From: Collinsella aerofaciens
Lineage (GTDB): Bacteria > Actinomycetota > Coriobacteriia > Coriobacteriales > Coriobacteriaceae
Length of the DNA stretch: 64,000 nucleotides
Direction: 5' to 3'
Assembly (NCBI RefSeq): GCF_028206995.1
Contig: NZ_JAQLFL010000007.1
Coordinates: 62,001-126,000, forward strand
Below, in pieces: positions 43,048 to 52,141 of this stretch. Position 1 is the first letter of the stretch, and every line of letters starts with the position of its first letter. A program made the position numbers and the translations under genes. Below the pieces are notes generated by a model. The model saw only the letters and a program-made list of their open reading frames with translations. It made no database searches and had not been told where the DNA came from.

Positions 43048-45690
43048 CTACAGCGCGCCGGAACCGGCTTGCATCATGCCGCCGGGGCCCGAACTCACTC
43101 CACCGCTTACGGGCGCGGCGTTGCCGGTGTGCGGCGCCGCCAGAGCGGTATCGCCGCCGAGCGCGCCGACCGGACGCGGTGCCGGAATCTCGCCCGTGCC
43201 GTGGCTAAAGACAAACTTGCCGTCGGCCACATCGCACAGGACGGTATCGCCCTCGCCCCACTCGCCGGCCAGCAGCTCCTCGGACAGCGGGTCCTCAATG
43301 AGCTTTTGGATGGCACGGCGCAGCGGACGCGCGCCATTGGTGAGGTCGGTGCCCTCGGCCACGATCTTGTCGTAGGCCGCATCGGTGAGCTTGATGTTCA
43401 TGCCGTTGGCAATCAGGCGTTGACGCAAGTCGTCCACCAGCAGGTGCGCGATCTTAGTCAGATTCTCGCCCGAAAGCTTCTGGAACACCACAATGTCGTC
43501 GATACGGTTGAGCAACTCGGGGCGGAACAGGCGCTTGAGCTCGCCCATCGCGCGGCTCTTGATCTCACTCGACGTGAGACCCTGCTCGCCGGTGGTGCCA
43601 AAGCCAACGCTCGCATCCTGAGCAATCTCACGGGCGCCCACGTTGGACGTCATGATGATCACGGTATTGCGGAAGTCGACCGTCTTGCCCTGGCTATCGG
43701 TCAGACGGCCCTCCTCCAGCACCTGCAGCAGGATATTGAAGATGTCGGGGTGCGCCTTCTCGATCTCGTCGAACAGCACAACCGAGTACGGATGACGGCG
43801 CACGGCCTTGGTGAGCTGACCGCCCTCGTCATGGCCAACGTAGCCCGGGGGGCTACCGATAAGCTTGGAGACCTCGAACTCGCTGCCGAACTCCGACATG
43901 TCGAAGCTGATGAGCGCGTCCTTGCTGCCAAAGAGGTACTCGGCGAGCGTCTTGGCGAGCTCGGTCTTGCCCGTGCCGGTGGGGCCCAGGAAGATAAAGC
44001 TGCCGCCGGGGCGACGCGGGTCCTTGAGCGGCGAACGGCTGCGGCGAACGGCCTTGGCAACGGCCTCGACTGCCTCGTCCTGGCCGATAATGCGGGTCTT
44101 GAGCACGCTTTCGGTCTGCAGCAGGCGACGGCTCTCGCTCTCGGTGAGCGAAGACACCGGCACACCCGAGGTCACGGAGACGATGTCGGCGATCTGGGCA
44201 ACGTCGATGGTGAGCGGGCTCGCGTCGAGCTCGGCCGTCCAGGCAGCCTTGGCCTCGGCAAGCTCAATCTCGGCAGCCTTTTGCTGCTCAGTGATCTCGG
44301 CAGCCTTGTTCATGTCGTCGCTCTCGGTGGCCTCCTGTGCGGCAGCCTTGAGCTCTTCGACGCGATGCTCGGCCTCGCGCACCGGCTCGGGCGCGCGGTT
44401 GGCGGCGATGCGGGCGCGGGCACCGGCCTCGTCGATGAGGTCGATGGCCTTATCGGGCAGGAAGCGGTCCTGAATGTAGCGGTTGGAGAGGTTCGCGGCA
44501 GCCTCGATAGCACCCTGTGTGTAACGCACATGGTGGTGTTCCTCGTAGCGCGGCTTGAGCGCGGTCAGGATCTTGACCGTGTCCTCGACGCTCGGCTCCT
44601 CGACATCGATGGTCTGAAAGCGGCGCTCAAAGGCCGGATCCTTGGTGAGGTACTTGCGGAACTCCTCGGCCGTGGTGGCGCCGATAATCTGGAAGGCACC
44701 GCGTGCGAGCACCGGCTTGAGCATGGAGCTCGCATCGATAGAACCCTCGGCAGAACCGGCACCGATGATGGTGTGCATCTCGTCGATAAACAAGATGACG
44801 TCGTCGGCTTCGGTCGCCTCCTGGATCACGTTCTTGAGGCGCTCCTCGAACTCACCGCGATACTTGGCGCCCGCAACGAGGCCCGGCAGGTCGAGTGTCC
44901 AGATATTCTGGTTCATGAGGTTCTCGGGCACGTTGCCGGCGGCGATCTGCTGGGCCAGGCCCTCGACGATGGCCGTCTTGCCCACGCCGGGGTCGCCCAA
45001 GATGAGCGGGTTGTTCTTAGTGCGGCGCGAAAGGATTTCCATCATGCGCTGGACTTCCTTTTCGCGGCCAATCACGGGATCGAGCTTGCCGTCGCGGGCC
45101 TTCTGCGTGAGGTTGGTGGCGAACTGCTTAAGCGTGTCAGTGCCGCCCCCCCTTTGCTGGGAGGCATCCGAGCCACTAAAGAACGGCAGGCCCGCACCGG
45201 GACGCCCGGCACCAGCGCCAGCGAGCGGGCGCTTCTTGTCCTGGTCCTTGGCGGTAAGCTTCTCGATGGCTTTTTTAATTGAGGCAGACGACACGCCAAG
45301 GCGCATGAGAACGTCCATGGCCATGCCGTTGCCCTCTTCGACGATGCCGATGAGCAGGTGCTCGGTCGACACGTAGGTCTGGTTGTTCTCGCGTGCCACG
45401 CGGAAGGAACGCTCCATCACGCTAATGACGAGCGGCGTAAAGGCAAGCTTGGCGGCCTCGGTCTCCTCGCTGGGCTCGGGCACCGTGGTCTGGACCTCCT
45501 TGAGGGTGTCCATGATGTCGTCGTAGGAGATATCGAGCGATCGCAGCGCCTCGGCAGCGATGCCCTCGTCCTCCTTGGCGAGTGCGAGCAGCAGGTGCTC
45601 GGTGCCCACCTTATTTGAGTGTAGATCGAGCGCCTCTTGCTTGGCCATTGACATGACCTTACGCGCGCGATCGGTAAATCTATCTAACAT
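43048..45690 (-). CDS. clpC: ATP-dependent Clp protease ATP-binding subunit ClpC
   Basis: AAA+ unfoldase that feeds ClpP. 880 residues. Double Clp-N domain ([20 protein letters not shown], then [13 protein letters not shown]). D1 Walker [14 protein letters not shown] and Walker [10 protein letters not shown]; short ClpC-type middle domain (about 420-500); D2 Walker [13 protein letters not shown] and Walker [13 protein letters not shown]. The tail is Gly/Met-rich ([18 protein letters not shown]), unusual for ClpC. ATG at 45690 has AAGGAAA upstream. No ctsR, mcsA or mcsB nearby. Confidence 0.96.
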   Translation of the reverse strand: MLDRFTDRARKVMSMAKQEALDLHSNKVGTEHLLLALAKEDEGIAAEALRSLDISYDDIMDTLKEVQTTVPEPSEETEAAKLAFTPLVISVMERSFRVARENNQTYVSTEHLLIGIVEEGNGMAMDVLMRLGVSSASIKKAIEKLTAKDQDKKRPLAGAGAGRPGAGLPFFSGSDASQQRGGGTDTLKQFATNLTQKARDGKLDPVIGREKEVQRMMEILSRRTKNNPLILGDPGVGKTAIVEGLAQQIAAGNVPENLMNQNIWTLDLPGLVAGAKYRGEFEERLKNVIQEATEADDVILFIDEMHTIIGAGSAEGSIDASSMLKPVLARGAFQIIGATTAEEFRKYLTKDPAFERRFQTIDVEEPSVEDTVKILTALKPRYEEHHHVRYTQGAIEAAANLSNRYIQDRFLPDKAIDLIDEAGARARIAANRAPEPVREAEHRVEELKAAAQEATESDDMNKAAEITEQQKAAEIELAEAKAAWTAELDASPLTIDVAQIADIVSVTSGVPVSSLTESESRRLLQTESVLKTRIIGQDEAVEAVAKAVRRSRSPLKDPRRPGGSFIFLGPTGTGKTELAKTLAEYLFGSKDALISFDMSEFGSEFEVSKLIGSPPGYVGHDEGGQLTKAVRRHPYSVVLFDEIEKAHPDIFNILLQVLEEGRLTDSQGKTVDFRNTVIIMTSNVGAREIAQDASVGFGTTGEQGLTSSEIKSRAMGELKRLFRPELLNRIDDIVVFQKLSGENLTKIAHLLVDDLRQRLIANGMNIKLTDAAYDKIVAEGTDLTNGARPLRRAIQKLIEDPLSEELLAGEWGEGDTVLCDVADGKFVFSHGTGEIPAPRPVGALGGDTALAAPHTGNAAPVSGGVSSGPGGMMQAGSGAL

Positions 45691-45882
45691 GCTCGTTTCC
45701 TTACATGAGTTCATCGAAATCAAAACGCCCGCCCGTCGGCGGCGCTTTTGTTTCTTTACCCACAGGTTGTCTATGTTAACAGCTGGAGGAATATCTATAA
45801 ACCCGGCTCACATGAATGCAGGTTATGACCGCATCGCGGGACTCACCGCGCGATGCGCGACAGGCGCCCCGCAAGAGAAACC

Positions 45883-46581
45883 CTAGGCGTCTTTCACCAC
45901 GTCGGGACTCGTCGCACGCGATGCGCGATAGACATCGGCCTCCTTGGAGACGCGTTCGAGCAGCTCGGATGTATCGACGCCCTCGACTTGCGCGACCGTT
46001 TCCACCGTCTGCATGGCGACCGCCCTCAGGTACGCGCACGCGCTGTCCCCCAGCTGCTCGAGGTCTATCTCCTCGCCGCCCTCCCGGGCAAAGCCGACCG
46101 CCATCACAAAGCCCATGATGCCCGAGACCAGAAAGCCCACCGCAAAGTTCGAATCTGCCTTGAGCTCTTCTCCGTCGGGGTGGACGATCTCTCTCACGCG
46201 GTCGATGATGATCGTATGGATGCCCTGCACGACCTGCTCGGCGGCACCCGCCCTCATGGTGATGACGATGCGCCGCAGCAGGCAGCGGACGTCGCGCCGG
46301 TCGAACGCCGAAAGGTCGCCCTCGCTCGAAAAATGCCAGAGGGCATCGGTGATGAGCTCGTTATCCTGCAGCAGCTGGGCTATGGCGATGGCGACGAGTT
46401 CATCGAAATCGTGAAAATAGTAGTAAAACGTTCCGCGATTGCACTGGGCGGCGCGGGTCACCTCGCCAACCGACAGCTCGAAGATGCTGTTGTTCTCGAT
46501 GAGCTCCCAAAACGCCTCGATGATACGGGTGCGTGCATCGGGCGCATCGGCGTCCTTACGCGGTCTCGCCATGCGCCTCAC
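45883..46581 (-). CDS. TetR-family transcriptional regulator
   Basis: 232 residues. N-terminal TetR helix-turn-helix (TRIIEAFWELIENNSIFELS, then VGEVTRAAQCNRGTFYYYFH). The C-terminal ligand domain is not assigned. The GTG at 46581 (AGGGG upstream) is preferred; an ATG at 46572 is possible. It overlaps the 3' end of the large activase gene by 26 bases and is downstream of it on the same strand, so it probably controls that operon through the palindrome at 51046-51064. Confidence 0.9.
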   Translation of the reverse strand: MRRMARPRKDADAPDARTRIIEAFWELIENNSIFELSVGEVTRAAQCNRGTFYYYFHDFDELVAIAIAQLLQDNELITDALWHFSSEGDLSAFDRRDVRCLLRRIVITMRAGAAEQVVQGIHTIIIDRVREIVHPDGEELKADSNFAVGFLVSGIMGFVMAVGFAREGGEEIDLEQLGDSACAYLRAVAMQTVETVAQVEGVDTSELLERVSKEADVYRASRATSPDVVKDA

Positions 46582-49500
46582 CGCACCCCTGCGCCTTGGC
46601 GTTCATGATGAGCATCTGAAGACGGTTCTCCACGTTGGCGAAGCTCACGTCGGGATCGTAGTCGAGCGGCAGGAACTGCGCCGTGGGATACTGCTCCTTG
46701 AGCGCATGGATGAGCCCGCGCCCCACGACATGGTTGGGCAGACACCCGAACGGCTGCAGGATCACGAAGTTGCGGCAGCCGCGCTTGGCGTGCTCGAGGA
46801 TCTCCGCCGGAATCAGCACGCCCTCGCCCGCATCGAACGTATGGTGCAGGATCTTATCGCTCGCGCGCACGAGCTCGGGCATGCGCGTCGGCGGCTCGTA
46901 GAGCGGGCTCGCCGCGCCCAGGCGGTCGCAACGGTCGTGCGCGAGCTCGAACAGGTTGTCCGCCGTGGCGTACCAGGCCTTTTCGGGCAGCGACAGGTCG
47001 ACGTGGAACTCGCGCGACTGCGCATGCTTGTAGAAATAGGTCTTGCGGATCACGTCGGTCATGCGCGCCTCGATGACCTCGAGCCCGTTGTCCTCGAGGT
47101 AGCGCTCGATCTCGTGGTTGGCGCCGAGATGGAAATTGAGCAGGTACTCGCCCACGATGAGAACGGTCGGATGCGGGTTCGAGCGGTCGTACGGAACGGC
47201 GTCCATGATCGCAAGCGCGCGTTTGAAGCCCGTCGCCTGGCCTCTCAGCCCGGAGCGCTCCATGCCCTCGATAACCTCATCGAGCGCGCGGTCGAACGCA
47301 GCGTCCGCCGCGCCCTTCTCGAGCTCGTAGGGACGGATGCGCCTAAGCATGGCCTCGAGGGCATCGATCATGGGAAGACCGTAGGCGATCTGGATGCTCG
47401 GGCCAAGGCCGAGCTTGAAGCCCAGATGCACATTGTGGGCATCGACGTCGTCGTTGGTGAGCACCGGGACATAGTCGTATCCCGCGTCGTCGAGCGCGCG
47501 GCGCAACAGGGGCATGTAGTGCGTCAGGCGGCAGTCGCCGATATACTTGCCAGTCACCACGGCGACGTCGTGCGGGTCGTACTTACCGCTCTCGAGTGCC
47601 GCGAGCGCCTCGCCGATCACGATTTGCGCGGGGAAGCAGATGTCGTTGTGCACATAGCGTTTGCCCAGGCGGATGGCATCCTCGCGCCCGATATCAAGGG
47701 CCTCGGCGCGCACGCCCTGATTGCGCATCGCCGCGGTCATGAGCCTGCAGAACGCATGGGAGGTGTTGGGGACCAGCGCGATCTTGTCGTGCCGGTCGCG
47801 CTTGGTGTACTTGACCTTATACGGGTCGTCGAGCGGATGGACCGCGTGCACCCGGGCGCCCTCGGCACGCTCCTCCGCGCGACGACGGTTGACCGACTCG
47901 ATAAACGAACGCACGCGAATGCCCATGGGACCGGCGACGTCGCTCTCATCGAGCTTGATCATCATCGGAACCTTGGAGCCCATCTCGCCCATCATGCGCG
48001 CGATCTCGTCGGTGAGATACGCATCGTGGCCGCAGCCGAAGCTGCCCATCTGCACGAGCTCGAGCTCGGGCGTCGATGCGACGATGACCGCGCACGACAG
48101 CATGCGCGCATGGTAGTTGTTCACGATGTCGATGCGGCTGTTGGAAAGATCGACGTTGCAGACCCCTGGCACCGCATCGGGCGTCAGCACGGGGATGCCG
48201 CGCTCAGAGAAGAGCTTGGGCAGCCCGTGGTTGACCAGCGGGTCGTTGTGGTACGGGCGCGAAGCGATCACCACCGCGTAGCCGCCGTCCTCGCGCACGT
48301 TCTCGAGCACCTGCCTGCCGCGCAGTTGCAGCTGGTTCTCAAACGTCTGCTGCGCGCGGTCCGCCTGCTCGGTCGCCTTGGCAACCAGGTCGGCATCGAT
48401 ATCGAAGGTCTCCTTGCACCACGCCTTGAGCTGGCGGTTTCGGTCGCCCTCGTCGTACCAGTGGAACAGCGGCGTATCGAACGGAACGCCGAAACGCTCC
48501 TGCGGGTTATCGGAATTGCGCATCACGTAGGGGTATCCCTTTACGACGGCGCACATCCACTCGCTGGTAGAGGCGGTGTTTTCGGTGGGCACCGTCGTGA
48601 TGATGGGCATGAAGATGCGGTCGACGCCGGCGTCGACGAGATTGCGGATGTGCCCGTGGACGAGCTTGGCCGGGAAGCACACGGTGTCGGATGTGACGTG
48701 CGCCAGACCGCGCTCGTACATCGCCTTGGTGCTGCGTCCCGAGACGCGCACCTTAAAGCCGAGCGTGCTGAAGAACGTCGACCAGAACGGCATGGTGTCC
48801 CAGAACTCGAGCACACGGGGAATGCCGATCGTGACATCGCGCCCCCCGCAGACGGGAACCGTGGGGTACGACTCGAACAGCAGCTTCTCGCGGTCGACAA
48901 AGAGATTGGGGGCAGCCGCGGTCCGGTCGCGCCCCGTGCCGGGTGCCTGTGCCTCGCAAGCACCCTGCGGACGCAGCTCCTCCGCCGCGGGAACCTCGCG
49001 CACGAGCTCATCCCATGAGATGGCGCCGCCGCGCGGGCAGCGATTGCCCGTGACGTAAAGCGAGCCGTCGCCAAATGCCACGACCGCGCGCTGGCAGCGG
49101 TTGTTGCACCGACGGCAGGTAACGCCGCCGAACTCGCGATGCTCGAAGCGCTCCACGGCATCGAGCCCGATAAACGACGTGCCGGCGTCGCCCTTGCGGC
49201 ATTCCTCGCGCGCGAGCAGGGCGATACCGATAGCGCCCATCAGCCCCGGGTGGGGCGCACGCGTGACGGGTTTGCCCAGATACTGCTCGAATGCGCGCAG
49301 CACCGCGTCGTTTCGGAACGTGCCGCCCTGGACGACGACTTTGTCGCCCAGACGGTTGAGATTTGAAACGCGAATGACCTTGGTGAACACGTTCTCGATA
49401 ATCGAACGGCAGAGACCGGCCATGATGTCGCCCGGACCCTTACCGCGCCGCTGCTCGGAAACGACGCTGCTGTTCATGAACACCGTGCAGCGGCTGCCGA

Positions 49501-50995
49501 GAACGGCGGGGGCTTTGGACGAAAATGCCTCGGTCGCGATATCCTCAACGGCTATTCCGAGGTTTTTGGCAAAACCCTCGAGGAACGAGCCGCAGCCCGC
49601 AGAGCACGCCTCGTTGACGACGATATCGGTCAGCACGCCGTGGTTGAGCCAGATGGCCTTCATATCCTGTCCGCCGATGTCGAGCACGAAGGTCGCATCG
49701 GGAACGCATGCGCACGCGGCGCGGGCGTGCGCGACCGTCTCGACCGTATGGTAGTCGGCGTGGAACGCGCGCGCGAAAAGCTCCTCGCCGTATCCCGTGG
49801 TGCCCACGGCATCGATCGCAAGCGTGACTCCCGCTGTCTCCCAGCGGTTCTTCAAGCTGACAAGACCCTGTTGGGCGACGTCGAGCGGTCTGCCGTTATT
49901 AGACGCGTAGAACGAATCGACAAGCTCACCCGCCTCATCGACCAAGGCGAACTTGGTCGTCGTGCTCCCCGAATCGATACCGAGCGCCACACGCACCGTC
50001 TCTCCGGGCGCATACGCATCCGGACCCTTTGCCGGCGTCTCTTTGCCATGGCGTGCCGTAAAATCCGCCTGCTCGGCAGGTGTGGCAAAAAAGGGCTGGG
50101 CAAGACGTCCCTCCCCGCTTGCGGGCGCGACCGTCTCGAGCTTACCCAGCCGGACAAAAGCGTCGGGAAGGTCGATCGGTTTGGACGATGCGAACATGTC
50201 GGTCAGCGACAGGGCGGCACCGAGCGCGACCATGATCTGCGGATCGCGCGGGACGATAACCTGATCGTCCGATAGATTCAGTTGCTCCCGGAACACGCGG
50301 ACCAGCGTGGGGTTGTAGGCGAGCGTACCGCCCTCGAAGATTACCGGCGGCTCGATGTCGATACCCTGGGCCAGACCGCCGATCGTTTGGCGGGCGACCG
50401 CGTGAAGCGCCGAAAGCGCCAGGTCGGTGGTAGGAATGCCCTCGTTGAGCAGCGGCTGGATATCGGTCTTTGCGTACACGCCGCAGCGGCCCGAGACCTC
50501 GTGGACGGTCGTTCCCCGGCTTGCGAGCTGCTCGAACTCGCCCGATTCGGTGCCGACCCCCATGAGCTTTGCCATCTCGTCGATAAATGCACCGGTACCG
50601 CCTGCGCACGAGCCGTTCATGCGCATGTCGGCAACCTCGATGTCTCCCTTATCGTTGGTGCGGAAGAAGATCATCTTGGCGTCTTGGCCGCCCAGCTCGA
50701 TGGCGCAGCGCGTCTGCGGATAGAACCTGCTGATCGCGAGCGCGTTGGCGACCACCTCCTGAACGTACGAGGCGCCCAGCGCGGTCGCGATATCGCGCGC
50801 ACCCGAGCCGGTCACCGCAACGCGCAGCGACTCATGGGGAAAGCGCTCGGCGAGCTCGCCGAGCATGGCGCGCACGCTCGCTGTCTGACACGCCCCGTGG
50901 CGGCGATATCCCCACCACGCCTCGGTCATATCCTCGTGCATCGCGTAAACTTTGGTCGTCGTCGACCCTACGTCCAGTCCTACTAGCAACGCCAT
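46556..50995 (-). CDS. acyl-CoA dehydratase activase, giant fusion form
   Basis: 1479 residues. Two tandem BadF/BcrA-type ATPase domains: first LVGLDVGSTTTKVYAM with LGGQDAKMIFF (1-330), second LGIDSGSTTTKFALVD with DIGGQDMKAIW and EACSAGCGSFLEGFA (about 340-620). A cysteine cluster follows (CRRCNNRCQRAVVAFGD), then a DUF2229 region and a large C-terminal HgdB-like part. Homologues activate 2-hydroxyacyl-CoA dehydratases by ATP-driven electron transfer from a [4Fe-4S] cluster, but for this fused type the partner is unknown and no dehydratase gene is adjacent. TetR gene overlaps its end. Confidence 0.9.
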   Translation of the reverse strand: MALLVGLDVGSTTTKVYAMHEDMTEAWWGYRRHGACQTASVRAMLGELAERFPHESLRVAVTGSGARDIATALGASYVQEVVANALAISRFYPQTRCAIELGGQDAKMIFFRTNDKGDIEVADMRMNGSCAGGTGAFIDEMAKLMGVGTESGEFEQLASRGTTVHEVSGRCGVYAKTDIQPLLNEGIPTTDLALSALHAVARQTIGGLAQGIDIEPPVIFEGGTLAYNPTLVRVFREQLNLSDDQVIVPRDPQIMVALGAALSLTDMFASSKPIDLPDAFVRLGKLETVAPASGEGRLAQPFFATPAEQADFTARHGKETPAKGPDAYAPGETVRVALGIDSGSTTTKFALVDEAGELVDSFYASNNGRPLDVAQQGLVSLKNRWETAGVTLAIDAVGTTGYGEELFARAFHADYHTVETVAHARAACACVPDATFVLDIGGQDMKAIWLNHGVLTDIVVNEACSAGCGSFLEGFAKNLGIAVEDIATEAFSSKAPAVLGSRCTVFMNSSVVSEQRRGKGPGDIMAGLCRSIIENVFTKVIRVSNLNRLGDKVVVQGGTFRNDAVLRAFEQYLGKPVTRAPHPGLMGAIGIALLAREECRKGDAGTSFIGLDAVERFEHREFGGVTCRRCNNRCQRAVVAFGDGSLYVTGNRCPRGGAISWDELVREVPAAEELRPQGACEAQAPGTGRDRTAAAPNLFVDREKLLFESYPTVPVCGGRDVTIGIPRVLEFWDTMPFWSTFFSTLGFKVRVSGRSTKAMYERGLAHVTSDTVCFPAKLVHGHIRNLVDAGVDRIFMPIITTVPTENTASTSEWMCAVVKGYPYVMRNSDNPQERFGVPFDTPLFHWYDEGDRNRQLKAWCKETFDIDADLVAKATEQADRAQQTFENQLQLRGRQVLENVREDGGYAVVIASRPYHNDPLVNHGLPKLFSERGIPVLTPDAVPGVCNVDLSNSRIDIVNNYHARMLSCAVIVASTPELELVQMGSFGCGHDAYLTDEIARMMGEMGSKVPMMIKLDESDVAGPMGIRVRSFIESVNRRRAEERAEGARVHAVHPLDDPYKVKYTKRDRHDKIALVPNTSHAFCRLMTAAMRNQGVRAEALDIGREDAIRLGKRYVHNDICFPAQIVIGEALAALESGKYDPHDVAVVTGKYIGDCRLTHYMPLLRRALDDAGYDYVPVLTNDDVDAHNVHLGFKLGLGPSIQIAYGLPMIDALEAMLRRIRPYELEKGAADAAFDRALDEVIEGMERSGLRGQATGFKRALAIMDAVPYDRSNPHPTVLIVGEYLLNFHLGANHEIERYLEDNGLEVIEARMTDVIRKTYFYKHAQSREFHVDLSLPEKAWYATADNLFELAHDRCDRLGAASPLYEPPTRMPELVRASDKILHHTFDAGEGVLIPAEILEHAKRGCRNFVILQPFGCLPNHVVGRGLIHALKEQYPTAQFLPLDYDPDVSFANVENRLQMLIMNAKAQGCGEAHGETA

Positions 50996-51045
50996 AATGC
51001 TCCGTCTCTCGCATTTTTCCTGCTAGAGATATACCACTCTACGTA

Positions 51046-51064
51046 ATACAACAGACTGTTGTAT
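51046..51064. promoter_or_regulatory. TetR-type operator upstream of the activase gene
   Basis: Perfect 19-bp palindrome ATACAACAGACTGTTGTAT (9-bp arms, single central base), about 50 bp before the activase start and in promoter position. Likely bound by the TetR protein encoded at the end of the same operon. Confidence 0.75.
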
Positions 51065-51077
51065 TTAAACTCCGTAT

Positions 51078-51110
51078 AAAAAGCGGCTGCCGAAACGCTT
51101 CAGCAGCCGC
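51078..51110 (-). terminator. intrinsic terminator of the DUF2798-like gene
   Basis: GCGGCTGC (51083-51090) with GCAGCCGC (51103-51110), then TTTTTATACGG on the minus strand. Confidence 0.85.
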
Positions 51111-51276
51111 CAAATGCACCAACAGATTGTTCTGCGCGCTAGCACGTCGGGCAACGGAGCAGCACGGGCCCTCCGGTCATGCGCACCGCTCACGCCCGCG
51201 ATGTCGCCGAGAGAGCTATCCACGCTTAGGGCTCCAACCAAGCAAGTCGCCCGCGCTCAGCAGATCCCTAAGCGAG

Positions 51277-51825
51277 CTACTCGCACTCAGGAGCCATAGC
51301 CTGCTCCAAGAGCTCGGCATGCTCCTCCTCGAAAACCGTCCCCACAGGGAAGGCGCGACGGAAGACGAAGTGGGAAATCGGACCGGCTACCAAAAGGTTC
51401 CACGGCAGCGCCATCACAAAATTATGCGGGATGTTGATCATCCAGATCGCGGGCACGGAATACAGGTTCGCAAGGATGCCGCCGGGCATGTGCGTCAGAC
51501 CCTCGCAGGCACCGTACAGCGACATGATGATGACCATGGGGACGACCATGCAGGAGCTGACGGCAAGCGTCATAGCGAGCGGCGAGCTCTTGCCCGGAGT
51601 AACCAGGAACTTGAAGGCGAAGCCTTTGGCCAGCGGGCTGGCGATAAACCAGTCGCAGCACATGGCAAAGACGTAGGCAACGGGGAAGCCGAGCCATGCA
51701 GCGGCAATGACCTCGCCGTTGATGGCCCCATGCTGCAGGGCAACGTTGTAGATGCTCATCCAGAGCACCATGCAAAAGCACATGATAAAGGTGAACAGCA
51801 GGCTCTCTCGTTTGTTGATAGGCAT
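51277..51825 (-). CDS. DUF2798-like membrane protein
   Basis: 182 residues with four hydrophobic segments (LLFTFIMCFCMVLWMSIYNV; AAWLGFPVAYVFAMCCDWF; LAVSSCMVVPMVIIMSLYGA; PHNFVMALPWNLLVAGP). The layout matches two DUF2798 repeats, a family of small membrane proteins of unknown function. ATG at 51825 is chosen because AGAGAGG lies upstream and MPINKRESLLF fits the family; the longer frame would run into the upstream hairpin. A terminator-like hairpin just before the gene suggests attenuation. Confidence 0.85.
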   Translation of the reverse strand: MPINKRESLLFTFIMCFCMVLWMSIYNVALQHGAINGEVIAAAWLGFPVAYVFAMCCDWFIASPLAKGFAFKFLVTPGKSSPLAMTLAVSSCMVVPMVIIMSLYGACEGLTHMPGGILANLYSVPAIWMINIPHNFVMALPWNLLVAGPISHFVFRRAFPVGTVFEEEHAELLEQAMAPECE

Positions 51826-51865
51826 AAAGGGCAGATTCCTCTCTGTGTTGTACCGCGGCGCCACG

Positions 51866-51921
51866 CAACAAAAACGGGCGGGCAAGATGGAGCTGTTGGA
51901 ACTTCATCTCGCCCGCCCGTG
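51866..51921 (-). terminator. strong hairpin plus T-run upstream of the DUF2798-like gene
   Basis: CGGGCGGGC.AGATG (51875-51889) pairs with CATCT.GCCCGCCCG (51905-51920), followed on the minus strand by TTTTTGTTG. It lies 40 bases before the gene start and 220 bases after the thrE-like stop. It could end the upstream transcript or act as an attenuator for the DUF2798-like gene. Confidence 0.8.
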
Positions 51922-52035
51922 GTACGCGCGTCTGCGACTACTTATGTGGTGGAACCAGCCTAGCACGAAACGCATGCGCTTCGTAAGCGTTGAGTTTATG
52001 AAGATGCAGGGCACCGATAATCCCCCGACCCCATA

Positions 52036-52102
52036 AGTTGCGGTGGAATACGGACTGTTTTGACCCTTTAAGCAGCAATTCAGTCCCTATTTCACCGCAA
52101 CT
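52036..52102 (+). repeat. GTTGCGGTGGAATA hairpin repeat, copy C
   Basis: Arms 52036-52057 and 52081-52102 pair over 22 bp with one G-U and one C-C. The outer half (GTTGCGGTGGAATA) is as in copies A and B, but the inner half is CGGACTG/CAGTCC instead of TTCCTGT/ACAGGAA, with both sides changed together. Confidence 0.9.
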
Positions 52103-52106
52103 CATT

Positions 52107-52141
52107 TGGTGCAAAGTAACCTGTCCCCCTTGTACCAATTA
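52107..52141 (-). repeat. TAA-linked GGGGACAGG stem-loop, copy 4
   Basis: In the sense of the exporter gene: stop TAA, then TTGGTACAAG, loop GGGGACAGGTTA, then CTTTGCACCAA. Arms pair imperfectly over about 10 bp. It is directly followed by repeat copy C. Confidence 0.75.

Noticed and set aside
42934..45282. 782-codon plus-strand frame opposite clpC
   Set aside because: Antisense mirror of a well conserved gene; no ribosome-binding site or recognisable protein features.
46439..49018. Very long plus-strand open frame (859 codons) opposite the activase gene
   Set aside because: High-GC codon bias of the minus-strand gene leaves this frame open. The translation is rich in Val, Asp, His and Arg with no domain, and the activase on the other strand has clear motifs throughout.
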